From an uncultured Alphaproteobacteria bacterium (GTDB lineage: Bacteria > Pseudomonadota > Alphaproteobacteria > Rs-D84): a stretch of 29,993 nt of DNA. The number at the start of each line of letters is the position of its first letter. The stretch's first letter is position 1. Below the pieces are notes generated by a model. That model saw only the letters and a program-made list of their open reading frames with translations, was not told where the DNA came from and searched no databases. Below are positions 15,855 to 22,781 of the stretch, in pieces. Location: NCBI GenBank assembly GCA_937900435.1, contig CALCEG010000022.1:1-29993 (forward strand), in the 5' to 3' direction. The translations under genes were made by a program, and so were the position numbers.

Positions 15855-17489
15855 ATGAAAAAACACAAAGAAAATATTGATAACGAAAAAACGCAAGAAA
15901 AGCCGTCTGTGCCGTTCGGTTTGGAAAATTCTGATTCCAAGGATATTATCGACTATCTGTTTTCTAATGGCAACAGGTTGTTAACCGCAACAGGCGCGAT
16001 ATTGGAATTGCCACACGACACCCAAGGACTGGTCGCATATTTTTCGGGTGGTGAAATTATTATTTCGCGCACACACCAATACGACGGTCGTGTTCTGGCT
16101 TTCTTGGATTTGTTAAAACATCGTGGACGCGTTACATTAAAGCCTTTTTATTCTGATTTAAGCCTGATTTCTAATATTTATAAAACCCAGGAAATGCGGG
16201 CTGGCGATACAATGCGATCGCGTGTAGATTTTGACAATCAAATGCAAAAGGACTTTGTCGATATTATCGCCAAGGCCGCATTACAAAAAGTTTCAGACGT
16301 TCATATCGAAGTCGCAGACCAAACAACTATTTACTTTCGTATCGATGGCAGTATGCAACCTGTGATGGAATATAATTCACAGTGGGGTGAATCCTTTGTT
16401 CGTGCCGCGTTTGCATCGTCTGATATGTCAAACGCAAACTATGCCCAAAACGAATATCAGTCCGCACAAAAAGATGGGCGCACACCACTGCGTGGAACAA
16501 AAGACCTGTATTTACCATCGGGAATCTTGGGGGTGCGTATGCAGTTCAACCCAATCGCATTCGGCAGCCGTTATGTCGTTATGCGATTGCTGTATGATAA
16601 CCCATCCCAAGGAATCAAATCAGAACAAGAATTTGGACCATACGAACAAAAATTGTTGGCGCGTATGCGTTCTTTTCCAACAGGTTTGGTAATTGTTGCC
16701 GGCCCTACCAGTTCAGGAAAATCAACCACGCTGGTGCGCAATATGGCACTGATGCTGAAAGAACGAAACTATGAAATAAACTTAATCACCGTTGAAAACC
16801 CTGTTGAACAAAAGATTTTTGGCGCACATCAGATGCCTGTGGTCAATACGACAAACGAAGAACAACGCGAAGAAAAATATGTCGAAGCATTGGCGGCTGC
16901 ACTGCGTAGCGACCCTGATACGCTGATGGTTGGCGAAATTCGCACGCTGGCGGCTGCGCAACTGACTGTACGCGGCGCGCTGTCTGGTCATAACGTTTGG
17001 ACAACATTGCACGCAAACTCTGCAATGGCTGCGCTGACGCGTTTATTAGACTTAGGGATAGAGCCGTTTAAACTAAAAGAAGAAACTTTGATGCGCGCAT
17101 TAGTTTCAATGCGGTTGTTTAAAAAAGTCTGTCCAAATTGTCGTGAACCATTGGAAAACCACCCAGAACGTGGCGCATATAAACGCACGATGGAAATGTA
17201 TGGCGAACTGGGGGTGCGTCAGGCATATCTGCGCGGACAAGGATGTCCGCACTGTAACGGTTCTGGGACACTAGGTCGTGTAAAGGCCGGTGAGATTATC
17301 ATAACAAACAGTGAATTCTTGGGGTTGGCTTTATCGGGGAACACCGATGGCGCAATTCGATATTGGCTGGAAAATATGAACGGACGAACATTAAAAGAAG
17401 CCGCCGCGTCATTAATGCTGCAAGGTATAATTAGCGTAGACGAAATGGAACGTTGGGTCGGCTATGTAAATGAACCGGGGACATATTAA
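15855..17489 (+). CDS. GspE/PilB-type assembly ATPase (PilQ of type IVb pili)
   Basis: This 544-residue protein powers pilin or pseudopilin assembly. It shows Walker A GPTSSGKST near residues 283-291, Asp-box-like and His-box segments, and Walker B SDPDTLMVGEIR. A tetra-Cys zinc site is seen in CPNC (near residue 426) and CPHC (near residue 463). These are diagnostic of the GspE/PilB/VirB11 superfamily. The N-terminal 120 residues are a divergent regulatory domain. ATG 15855 is nine bases after the pilP stop, with a weak ribosome site. The gene order makes it the PilQ-type ATPase of an R64-like cluster. No retraction ATPase (PilT/PilU type) is nearby. Confidence 0.92.
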   Translation: MKKHKENIDNEKTQEKPSVPFGLENSDSKDIIDYLFSNGNRLLTATGAILELPHDTQGLVAYFSGGEIIISRTHQYDGRVLAFLDLLKHRGRVTLKPFYSDLSLISNIYKTQEMRAGDTMRSRVDFDNQMQKDFVDIIAKAALQKVSDVHIEVADQTTIYFRIDGSMQPVMEYNSQWGESFVRAAFASSDMSNANYAQNEYQSAQKDGRTPLRGTKDLYLPSGILGVRMQFNPIAFGSRYVVMRLLYDNPSQGIKSEQEFGPYEQKLLARMRSFPTGLVIVAGPTSSGKSTTLVRNMALMLKERNYEINLITVENPVEQKIFGAHQMPVVNTTNEEQREEKYVEALAAALRSDPDTLMVGEIRTLAAAQLTVRGALSGHNVWTTLHANSAMAALTRLLDLGIEPFKLKEETLMRALVSMRLFKKVCPNCREPLENHPERGAYKRTMEMYGELGVRQAYLRGQGCPHCNGSGTLGRVKAGEIIITNSEFLGLALSGNTDGAIRYWLENMNGRTLKEAAASLMLQGIISVDEMERWVGYVNEPGTY

Positions 17490-17490
17490 T

Positions 17491-18561
17491 ATGAATAAAC
17501 TTGAATTATTATATGCAAAGTGGGTCTTTCGTACCAGCACAGAAAAACGTATGACACTGTGCCGCAAGCTGGCATCACTGTTGCGTAATAATTTCACATT
17601 GATTGATGCACTGGAACGACTGGAAGTTATCGAATCCAAGAACGGAACAAAACCAAACGAGCCTTTTGCGATTGTTATGCGACAATGGCAACATAATCTG
17701 GAACGCGGTATGACATTCTCGGAAGCGACACGCGGTTGGGTACCACCTGATGAAACGCTGTTGGTATCTTCGGGGAATTTGTCGGATTTGGCAGTGGCGT
17801 TGGAAAACGTAGGACGTGTTGTTAATGGCACTGCGCGTATTCGGCGCGCAATGACCAGCGCAATCGCATATCCGCTGTTTTTGCTGGGGCTGACGTTCGG
17901 GATTATAATTATGGTCGGAATATATCTGGTGCCACCATTGGCCGAAGTTGCCGGAAATGAAATAGTATGGACGGGTATGGCACGTTCTTTGGTTGCGTTG
18001 TCAGAATTTTCAATTCAATACTGGTACTATGTCTTGATTATTTTTGCACTGTTAATTACTGCAATATGGCTAAGTCTGCCAAATTGGTCAGGGCGCGCAC
18101 GCGTTATTTTTGATAAACTGCCACCATGGAATGTCTATAAAATTCAGGTATCTGTTGGTTGGCTGATGTCGCTGGCAGCGATAGTAAAAGCAGGCGGAAC
18201 AATCCCAGATGCGCTACGCTTGTTGGCAGATAACGCGAACAGATATTTACGCAGCATATTGGATCGCGCGTTGCGATATATTGCAAACGGGGACAACCTG
18301 GGGGTCGCATTGGCAAATACAGGACGCAAGTTCCCAGATGATGAAATTATTGGCGATTTGATAATTTACGCGGATATGAACGGATTTGACGATAATTTAA
18401 GCCAAGTCGCAAATGATTATCTGGAAGAATCAATCCGAAAGATGGAACGCGTATCAAATATTTTAAATAGTATCGGCATTTTATTGGTATCTGCGATTAT
18501 TGCGTGGGTTGTGTTGGGTACATTTCAAATGCAAGACCAAATAACCACAATGTTAGGATAA
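17491..18561 (+). CDS. Type II secretion/pilus inner-membrane platform protein (PilR/GspF type)
   Basis: This 356-residue protein contains two T2SSF-like domains, each a cytoplasmic helical bundle followed by membrane helices. The helices are at about residues 124-150 (FLLGLTFGIIIMVGIYLVPP), 173-194 (YYVLIIFALLITAIWLSL) and 326-348 (SIGILLVSAIIAWVVLGTF). It is the inner-membrane platform on which the ATPase acts. ATG 17491 is two bases after the ATPase stop. A longer frame from 17470 overlaps the ATPase and is rejected. R64-type clusters continue with pilS (prepilin), pilT, pilU and pilV; here a terminator follows directly, so the cluster ends here. Confidence 0.88.
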   Translation: MNKLELLYAKWVFRTSTEKRMTLCRKLASLLRNNFTLIDALERLEVIESKNGTKPNEPFAIVMRQWQHNLERGMTFSEATRGWVPPDETLLVSSGNLSDLAVALENVGRVVNGTARIRRAMTSAIAYPLFLLGLTFGIIIMVGIYLVPPLAEVAGNEIVWTGMARSLVALSEFSIQYWYYVLIIFALLITAIWLSLPNWSGRARVIFDKLPPWNVYKIQVSVGWLMSLAAIVKAGGTIPDALRLLADNANRYLRSILDRALRYIANGDNLGVALANTGRKFPDDEIIGDLIIYADMNGFDDNLSQVANDYLEESIRKMERVSNILNSIGILLVSAIIAWVVLGTFQMQDQITTMLG

Positions 18562-18563
18562 AA

Positions 18564-18590
18564 AAACCGCCAATCGGCGGTTTCTGTTTA
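18564..18590. terminator. Bidirectional terminator after the pilus cluster
   Basis: AAACCGCC (18564-18571) pairs with GGCGGTTT (18576-18583) around loop AATC. A T-rich run follows on the plus strand, and a long T-run follows on the minus strand for the convergent gene. Confidence 0.8.
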
Positions 18591-19037
18591 TTAGCGTGTC
18601 AATCTGTTTAAACATGCGGTATGATATTTTATAAGACCACTCTTTACATTTTCCTTGAAACGTACGAGTTTTGGAATTTGTGTTAATGAGTCAGCCAGGT
18701 GCTTATCCGCCAGCATTTTTTCCAACTCTGCCTGAGCCTTGTTTAATGCATCCTGGGCTTGTATTGTGTTTTCGCTTTTATCTATATAGTAATAATCATC
18801 AATACTGTCGTATTTTTCTGGCTGCTTTAAATCTTCTGCAACAGAAATTTCTAGCCACATTTGTTTAGCAGCAACTTCTATCTCTTTTGCCTTGATATCA
18901 GATTTATTTACGCGCGGAACTTTGTAATTCGCGATTTCGTTAAACGAGATGACCCCCAAAACTGCCAAAGCCACCAGCCAACTGACTATCTTAGAAGCCT
19001 TGCTGTTATCAGTTTTTTTTATTTCTTTATTTTCCAT
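18591..19037 (-). CDS. Hypothetical single-pass membrane protein
   Basis: This 148-residue protein has a charged cytoplasmic start (MENKEIKKTDNSKASK), one membrane helix at about residues 17-33 (IVSWLVALAVLGVISF), and a helical, charged C-terminal domain containing a coiled-coil-like stretch (ALNKAQAELEKMLADKH). I do not recognise a family. ATG 19037 is preceded by AAGGAG, and a strong promoter lies upstream. It is convergent with the pilus cluster and shares its terminator, so it is not part of that operon. It is followed on the chromosome by tRNA-Glu in the same direction, which is upstream of it in transcription. Confidence 0.75.
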   Translation of the reverse strand: MENKEIKKTDNSKASKIVSWLVALAVLGVISFNEIANYKVPRVNKSDIKAKEIEVAAKQMWLEISVAEDLKQPEKYDSIDDYYYIDKSENTIQAQDALNKAQAELEKMLADKHLADSLTQIPKLVRFKENVKSGLIKYHTACLNRLTR

Positions 19038-19074
19038 TATACACTCCTTTGGTTTCTAACGCTTTTCCTGATAA

Positions 19075-19102
19075 AATATAGTACAAAAACCAAAGATGTC
19101 AA
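19075..19102 (-). promoter_or_regulatory. Strong consensus promoter of the 18591-19037 gene
   Basis: A perfect TTGACA (plus 19097-19102) and TATATT (plus 19075-19080) are spaced by 16 bases on the minus strand, about 38 bases before ATG 19037. This is one of the few -35 boxes here that matches TTGACA rather than TTGC. Confidence 0.65.
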
Positions 19103-19130
19103 GAGTCAATATTATAATTTATAAAAAAAC

Positions 19131-19205
19131 TGGCACTCCCAACGGGAATCGAACCCGTGTTACCAGAATGAGAATCTGATGTCCTGACCGCTAGACGATG
19201 GGAGC
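19131..19205 (-). tRNA. tRNA-Glu (anticodon CTC), CCA encoded
   Basis: On the minus strand, acceptor GCTCCCA pairs with TGGGAGT, with discriminator G and encoded CCA. The D stem and loop contain normal G18 G19. The anticodon stem TCAGA/TCTGG has loop TTCTCAT and anticodon CTC (plus 19170-19172). The T arm ACGGG/CCCGT has the standard TTCGATT loop with C56. It is 75 bases long with no intron. It is the normal comparison for the odd tRNA-Val. The promoter is at 19227-19255. Confidence 0.97.
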
Positions 19206-19226
19206 GCATATATAAAAAGCGTATTA

Positions 19227-19255
19227 ATAATACACACAAAAAAGAAACATTTCAA
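19227..19255 (-). promoter_or_regulatory. Promoter of tRNA-Glu
   Basis: TTGAAA (plus 19250-19255) and TATTAT (plus 19227-19232) are spaced by 17 bases on the minus strand, about 20 bases before the tRNA. Confidence 0.6.
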
Positions 19256-19336
19256 CAGAAGTTTAATGAAAAATATTGCGATTGTGTTTATGAATTTTTT
19301 ACCGTACAACAATGTATAGAACAAAAAAACACTTAA

Positions 19337-19362
19337 AACTAACCGCCCAATCGGGCGGTTGA
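19337..19362 (-). terminator. Terminator of the 19363-19776 gene
   Basis: AACCGCCC (19341-19348) pairs with GGGCGGTT (19353-19360) around AATC, directly after the stop codon. A T-rich run (AGTTTT, then a longer T-run) follows on the minus strand. Confidence 0.7.
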
Positions 19363-19776
19363 TTATCTTTCTTTGCCGACATACATTGGTTTGCTATGAT
19401 GCATCTCGTAATCTAAATAAATATGACGAACAAGGTCATCCATATTTTCATCTGATACTTTAACCTCGTCATCAAGTTCGCCCCGTATTACTGTTATACC
19501 GCAACGTGCAATAACTTTACCCTGTTGCAACAATCGTATAGAGTATGGATTTACTAAAACCTCAAACAAAACATTTCCCTTGGTGTCAACAATTTTATAA
19601 ACACCGTCATCGTTAGTATCACTTATGGGCGAATCAGACACTATTAGCACATCTTCGCGTTTTATCGTAGAAAAGACCAGCCTTCTTGTCTTGTCATCAA
19701 GTGGTATATCTTCAACCCCTTTGTTTTGCAATTTGTTTTTCGCTGCAATTAAAAGTTCGTTTTTTTTACCTGCCAT
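19363..19776 (-). CDS. Hypothetical protein, soluble
   Basis: This 137-residue protein has no signal peptide or membrane helix. It starts with a Lys-rich helix (MAGKKNELLIAAKNKLQ), followed by an alpha/beta-looking region with DVLIVSDSP, GNVLFEVLVNPYSIRLL and KVIARCGITVIRGE, and an acidic C-terminal segment. ATG 19776 is preceded by AAGGAG, and an extended -10 promoter lies just upstream. I do not recognise a family. It is flanked by tRNA-Glu and the small ORF at 19907. Single-gene unit. Confidence 0.7.
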   Translation of the reverse strand: MAGKKNELLIAAKNKLQNKGVEDIPLDDKTRRLVFSTIKREDVLIVSDSPISDTNDDGVYKIVDTKGNVLFEVLVNPYSIRLLQQGKVIARCGITVIRGELDDEVKVSDENMDDLVRHIYLDYEMHHSKPMYVGKER

Positions 19777-19799
19777 ATAATCTCCTTTGATATAGCAAC

Positions 19800-19808
19800 A
19801 TTATAACA
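19800..19808 (-). promoter_or_regulatory. Extended -10 promoter of the 19363-19776 gene
   Basis: TGTTATAAT on the minus strand (TATAAT at plus 19800-19805) has the TGn extension. No good -35 box is visible. Confidence 0.5.
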
Positions 19809-19877
19809 TATTATTTTCATTTCTGCTATCCAAAGTCAAACGAAGGCAAAGCGTGATTGTTTTTGGTTTTTTTGTGA

Positions 19878-19883
19878 TATAAT
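19878..19883 (+). promoter_or_regulatory. Extended -10 promoter of the small transcription unit
   Basis: TGATATAAT gives a TATAAT at 19878-19883 with a TGn extension. A weak TTGTTT lies 15 bases upstream at 19857-19862. The expected start is near 19890, directly at the ATG of a three-codon minicistron (ATGAAGGCATAA, 19890-19901). Confidence 0.5.
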
Positions 19884-19906
19884 CTGACTATGAAGGCATA
19901 AAAAAT

Positions 19907-19987
19907 ATGGCACAATTAATTCAAATCAAGGATTTTACTTTTATTGCGTTAAAAGATAACAGAAGAACACAGAAACACCAGAAATAA
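19907..19987 (+). CDS. Possible small protein of 26 residues, or a small RNA
   Basis: An ATG at 19907 has AAGG ten bases upstream and opens a 26-codon frame ending at TAA 19985-19987, giving MAQLIQIKDFTFIALKDNRR and six further polar residues (TQKHQK). It lies within a compact unit that has its own extended -10 promoter (19878-19883) and a terminator at 19991-20016, so transcription of about 125 bases is likely. The peptide has a short hydrophobic half and a basic tail. Whether the product is the peptide or the RNA itself cannot be decided. It is too short for homology to be judged by eye. Confidence 0.35.
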   Translation: MAQLIQIKDFTFIALKDNRRTQKHQK

Positions 19988-19990
19988 CAG

Positions 19991-20016
19991 AAAACACCCT
20001 GTTTGGGGTGTTTTTT
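19991..20016. terminator. Terminator of the small unit, also usable by the subtilase gene
   Basis: AAAACACCC (19991-19999) pairs with GGGTGTTTT (20006-20014) around TGTTTG, with T-runs in both directions. Confidence 0.8.
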
Positions 20017-20051
20017 GTTTAACCCAGTGCAGACGAAATGCGAACTAAGTT

Positions 20052-21383
20052 TTACATATCTTTACCGACTATTTGTTGCTGTTGTAAAACCATCTCATTT
20101 TGCAGTTGTTGAATTATTTTTTGTGGTTGAACAATTTTATTGTCGCCTGTTTTGCCGTTTGATATAGCGGTTTGTTGTGCGACTTCAAAAAAATGATGCG
20201 GTGTCAGATTTGGTGCAACCTGTTTTGCCAATGCATAAACCCCAACTAAATACGGTGTTGACCACGACATGCCAGAATTGGCGCCGCAATATATATAATC
20301 ATCATAGTCTAAGTAACCAGCAATTGTACGACCGCCAGCAGGAACTAACAAGCGTTCATGCCAATTATCTTTATTTGCTTTCCAAAATCCTGCTTCATAA
20401 GATTTTATGTCGTTAGGATCAGAATTCATGTTTCTATCTATTGTTGTAAATGCTGCTTTGCTCCCATAAAAACGATGAGAGTCCGTTGTTAAAACCATTA
20501 CACCGCTTTCAATTAATTTTTTTATCAGTTCTGCGCTTTCTGGGTCTGTGCCTAACATTCCCCAGCTGATTGATACAGCCGATATTTTTTTATCTTGCGG
20601 TAATCTGGCGTTCATAAACAAGATTTTACGCAGTGCATTGGCCCTGTGTGTAAAGTCTATTTCAGTTTTCACAGAAAAGGCTTGTTCTTTTATGTCTGGT
20701 GGTAAAGTTTCGATAATTTTGTTTATTTTATACCTAAACTCTGCATTTGTTTGATGTCTGCCATCAAGTATGTCCTTTATTGTTTCTTCAAAATTTATGT
20801 TTTTTGGAAAATATTGTCGCAAGACTTTTTGGAAATTTTCGTCTGCAATTGCCATTTTTGTTTTTGTTCCAGGTGCTGCAAAATAAACAATTTTTGCATC
20901 TGGTGCGACACCAACCGTTTTTCCAGCCAATAAGCTTGATACGGCTGTTCCATGAAACTGTGCTTCTATATGTTCAGGATAACCTGCGGATTCATAGTGA
21001 ACTATGTTGTCCTTTATTTCGATGTGTTCTGTATTTAACGGTTGGTCTATAATCGCAACGGTTATACCTTTTCCTGTAATTCCCATTGTGTGCAAATCAG
21101 CAATGTTCAGACCTGGTGCTTTTCCGTTTTCTAATACCTGTTGCGGATTAAAACCATCTGGCATTTTATCGGTGGACGGAAATTTTGTTTTGCTGTTAAA
21201 ATGTATGCATGGTAACATGTCGCCAGCATTTGAAAAATTTTCATTGGTAGCATCGCCGTATAGTACGAAAGAGAGTGCTTCTAATTCATGCGTTTTGTCG
21301 TTAAAGTCTGGAACCCGTATAATGTCACCAGCACCCAGTTTCGCACCTTTGTCTTTTTTAAATACCGTTAAAAAATCTTGCAT
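20052..21383 (-). CDS. S8-family (subtilase) serine peptidase without signal peptide
   Basis: This 443-residue protein contains the subtilase triad: Asp113 in VAIIDQPLN, His144 in FHGTAVSSLLAG and Ser373 in GMSWSTPYLVG. The usual oxyanion-hole motif (AAGN-like) at about residues 298-302 reads LTTDS, so the Asn is apparently replaced. No signal peptide, membrane helix or lipobox is seen, so it is predicted to stay in the cytoplasm. The first 90 residues are outside the catalytic core and could be a pro-domain or binding region. A long insert of about 75 residues lies between the His and Ser regions, and the tail is Gln-rich (QQLQNEMVLQQQQ). ATG 21383 is preceded by AGAGGT. No inhibitor gene is adjacent. 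Confidence 0.88.
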   Translation of the reverse strand: MQDFLTVFKKDKGAKLGAGDIIRVPDFNDKTHELEALSFVLYGDATNENFSNAGDMLPCIHFNSKTKFPSTDKMPDGFNPQQVLENGKAPGLNIADLHTMGITGKGITVAIIDQPLNTEHIEIKDNIVHYESAGYPEHIEAQFHGTAVSSLLAGKTVGVAPDAKIVYFAAPGTKTKMAIADENFQKVLRQYFPKNINFEETIKDILDGRHQTNAEFRYKINKIIETLPPDIKEQAFSVKTEIDFTHRANALRKILFMNARLPQDKKISAVSISWGMLGTDPESAELIKKLIESGVMVLTTDSHRFYGSKAAFTTIDRNMNSDPNDIKSYEAGFWKANKDNWHERLLVPAGGRTIAGYLDYDDYIYCGANSGMSWSTPYLVGVYALAKQVAPNLTPHHFFEVAQQTAISNGKTGDNKIVQPQKIIQQLQNEMVLQQQQIVGKDM

Positions 21384-21406
21384 AAATTACCTCTTTTTCT
21401 CAATGA

Positions 21407-21415
21407 ATTATACCA
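21407..21415 (-). promoter_or_regulatory. Extended -10 promoter of the subtilase gene
   Basis: TGGTATAAT on the minus strand (TATAAT at plus 21407-21412) has a TGn extension and lies about 24 bases before ATG 21383. No clear -35 box. Confidence 0.5.
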
Positions 21416-21484
21416 TACATATAGTTCTTTCCGAATAAAAATCAATGCTTAATGTATCTCCCCTTGTATACAATATGTTTTTAC

Positions 21485-21514
21485 TTGCGTGATAATCACA
21501 GCGGTGTTTATAAT
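21485..21514 (+). promoter_or_regulatory. Promoter of the 21561-22334 gene
   Basis: TTGCGT (21485-21490) and TATAAT (21509-21514) are spaced by 18 bases. It overlaps the longer open frame, which shows that the start lies further downstream. Confidence 0.55.
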
Positions 21515-21560
21515 GCTGATGTGTGGAGGTTGGCAGAGAATAAAGAAAAAGGGCAAAAAA

Positions 21561-22334
21561 ATGCTAACGGTTCCATTAAATGCGGCAATATTACAAAAAC
21601 ACAAAAGTATGGCACGTCCTGTAAATATCGAATATAAAACACAATACGACCGCAAAAAATACAGATGGGCAGAATGTGTTTTTCTGACACAATCTGGGAA
21701 AAAGTTAACATATACAACATGCACACCACAACATGCAATTCAAAGTTATAACACTGTGGATTTTAATTTGCCGTATTCACTGACAATCAACCTGCAATCT
21801 GTGCCGTATAAATTGACTGATAAAAATACAATTCTGGAAGTACCAGATTGTACACTAGAAACATTAAAAATGTTTTATAACCCAAATCGCCCTGCGTATA
21901 TCAAGACTGACGATTTACAAACCAAGGTGATATCTGTTAATGGAAAACGTGCAAACTTAGAATACATCAATCCACAAAGATTCTTGGACCAATTGGCCGA
22001 CATGATGTTCAAGTGCACCCCAGGAATTAACCACAAACACTACCAATGGTTTAATCGTAACAGCGATGAAAAAATTGATTACGCAGACATGTCCAAGATA
22101 TATAAAATCGTTACTGGCAGTCCCGTATTTGAATATGAACATTTACGATACCCAGGCGATACAATTATATTGAAGCGCATTGACGAATTGCACAACGCGG
22201 CATCAAAGCACGCTGTGATAACCAAAGAATTTTATAACGGTGTTGAAACCTGTATGTATGAAATGCCAATCGCAATTTTTGAAAACGACAGACAGAAAGT
22301 TATATGGCTGGGTAATTCGCAGAAAGTAAAATAA
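21561..22334 (+). CDS. Hypothetical protein, 257 residues
   Basis: ATG 21561 is chosen because AAAGGG lies nine bases upstream and the promoter at 21485-21514 rules out the earlier ATGs at 21489, 21513 and 21519. The product has no signal peptide or membrane helix. It is rich in Tyr, Asn and Lys, with segments such as KLTYTTCTPQHAIQ, NLPYSLTINLQSVPYKL and YKIVTGSPVFEYEHLRYPGD. I do not recognise a family. It lies between the subtilase, with which it is divergent, and the tRNA-Gln region, and its base composition is more AT-rich than the housekeeping genes. Confidence 0.7.
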   Translation: MLTVPLNAAILQKHKSMARPVNIEYKTQYDRKKYRWAECVFLTQSGKKLTYTTCTPQHAIQSYNTVDFNLPYSLTINLQSVPYKLTDKNTILEVPDCTLETLKMFYNPNRPAYIKTDDLQTKVISVNGKRANLEYINPQRFLDQLADMMFKCTPGINHKHYQWFNRNSDEKIDYADMSKIYKIVTGSPVFEYEHLRYPGDTIILKRIDELHNAASKHAVITKEFYNGVETCMYEMPIAIFENDRQKVIWLGNSQKVK

Positions 22335-22363
22335 AAACCGTTGAACTTATAACGTTTTGATTC

Positions 22364-22377
22364 TGGTTGGGGCGCAC
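22364..22377 (-). repeat. Direct repeat of the tRNA-Gln 3' end
   Basis: This exactly matches 22537-22550, the last 14 bases of tRNA-Gln including CCA. It has the same orientation as the tRNA. Confidence 0.75.
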
Positions 22378-22507
22378 TCAATTCCCTCGGCATAAATGCC
22401 TGCGGGGCATTCCTGACGATTTGATTGCGTTTCTCTTATCAAATCTACTCATTGTCGAACCGGCAACATACGTTGCAGATTACGAACCGCGGCCACACAC
22501 AATATTA

Positions 22508-22531
22508 AAACGCACCACAAGGGTGCGTTTG
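22508..22531 (-). terminator. Terminator of tRNA-Gln
   Basis: AAACGCACC (22508-22516) pairs with GGTGCGTTT (22522-22530). On the minus strand a T-rich run follows, just after the tRNA 3' end. Confidence 0.7.
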
Positions 22532-22536
22532 AATAT

Positions 22537-22610
22537 TGGTTGGGGCGCACGGATTCGAACCATGATAAAGAGAACCAAAATCTCTTGTCCTACCATTAGA
22601 CGACACCCCA
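22537..22610 (-). tRNA. tRNA-Gln (anticodon TTG), CCA encoded
   Basis: On the minus strand, acceptor TGGGGTG pairs with CGCCCCA, with discriminator A and encoded CCA (plus 22537-22539). The anticodon stem AGAGA/TCTCT has loop TTTTGGT and anticodon TTG. The D loop has a normal G18 G19 and the T loop reads TTCGAAT with C56. T stem CATGG/CCGTG contains one T-G pair. It is 74 bases long. Its 3' end is duplicated 173 bases downstream. Confidence 0.97.
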
Positions 22611-22622
22611 ATAATAAACTCG

Positions 22623-22650
22623 ATTATAATTATTTTTATCGGCTTTGCAA
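22623..22650 (-). promoter_or_regulatory. Promoter of tRNA-Gln
   Basis: TTGCAA (plus 22645-22650) and a perfect TATAAT (plus 22623-22628) are spaced by 16 bases, about 13 bases before the tRNA. Confidence 0.7.
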
Positions 22651-22701
22651 GTCTTTTTGTCCCGCTTCAAAAATTTTTATTTCTTTTTTAGAAAAAAGTA
22701 C

Positions 22702-22729
22702 TTGCATTAAATTTGTTAAAACATATAAT
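22702..22729 (+). promoter_or_regulatory. Promoter of the marR-tolC-adaptor-RND operon, with possible operator
   Basis: TTGCAT (22702-22707) and TATAAT (22724-22729) are spaced by 16 bases. An imperfect inverted repeat, GTTAAAAC before and GTTTTTTAAC after the -10 box (about 22715-22745), could be a MarR operator. Confidence 0.6.
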
Positions 22730-22781
22730 AATTAAGTTTTTTAACGTTTCTGAACACAACCGTATTATACAGGAGATTAAT

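Larger units (their letters stand above)
22335..22536. other. Intergenic segment bounded by a duplicate of the tRNA-Gln 3' end
   Basis: No gene is supported here. A 14-base copy of the tRNA-Gln 3' end including CCA (TGGTTGGGGCGCAC on the plus strand) lies at 22364-22377, 173 bases from the copy in the tRNA at 22537-22550. The bases to the left are also similar (ACGTTTTGATTC versus GCGTTTGAATAT). The segment between holds a hairpin AATGCC/GGCATT (22395-22411). It also holds two GGTTCG-like T-arm fragments on the minus strand. It looks like an attachment-site scar or a tRNA-associated repeat. A weak terminator-like hairpin follows the upstream gene at 22335-22356. Confidence 0.45.

Noticed and set aside
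19131..19205. Possible change at 19/56 in tRNA-Glu, as in tRNA-Val
   Set aside because: The loops carry normal G19 and C56; tRNA-Gln is normal too.
22367..22735. 122-codon plus-strand frame with Arg-rich translation
   Set aside because: It runs across tRNA-Gln and into the marR promoter, has no ribosome site, and reads as a translated tRNA.
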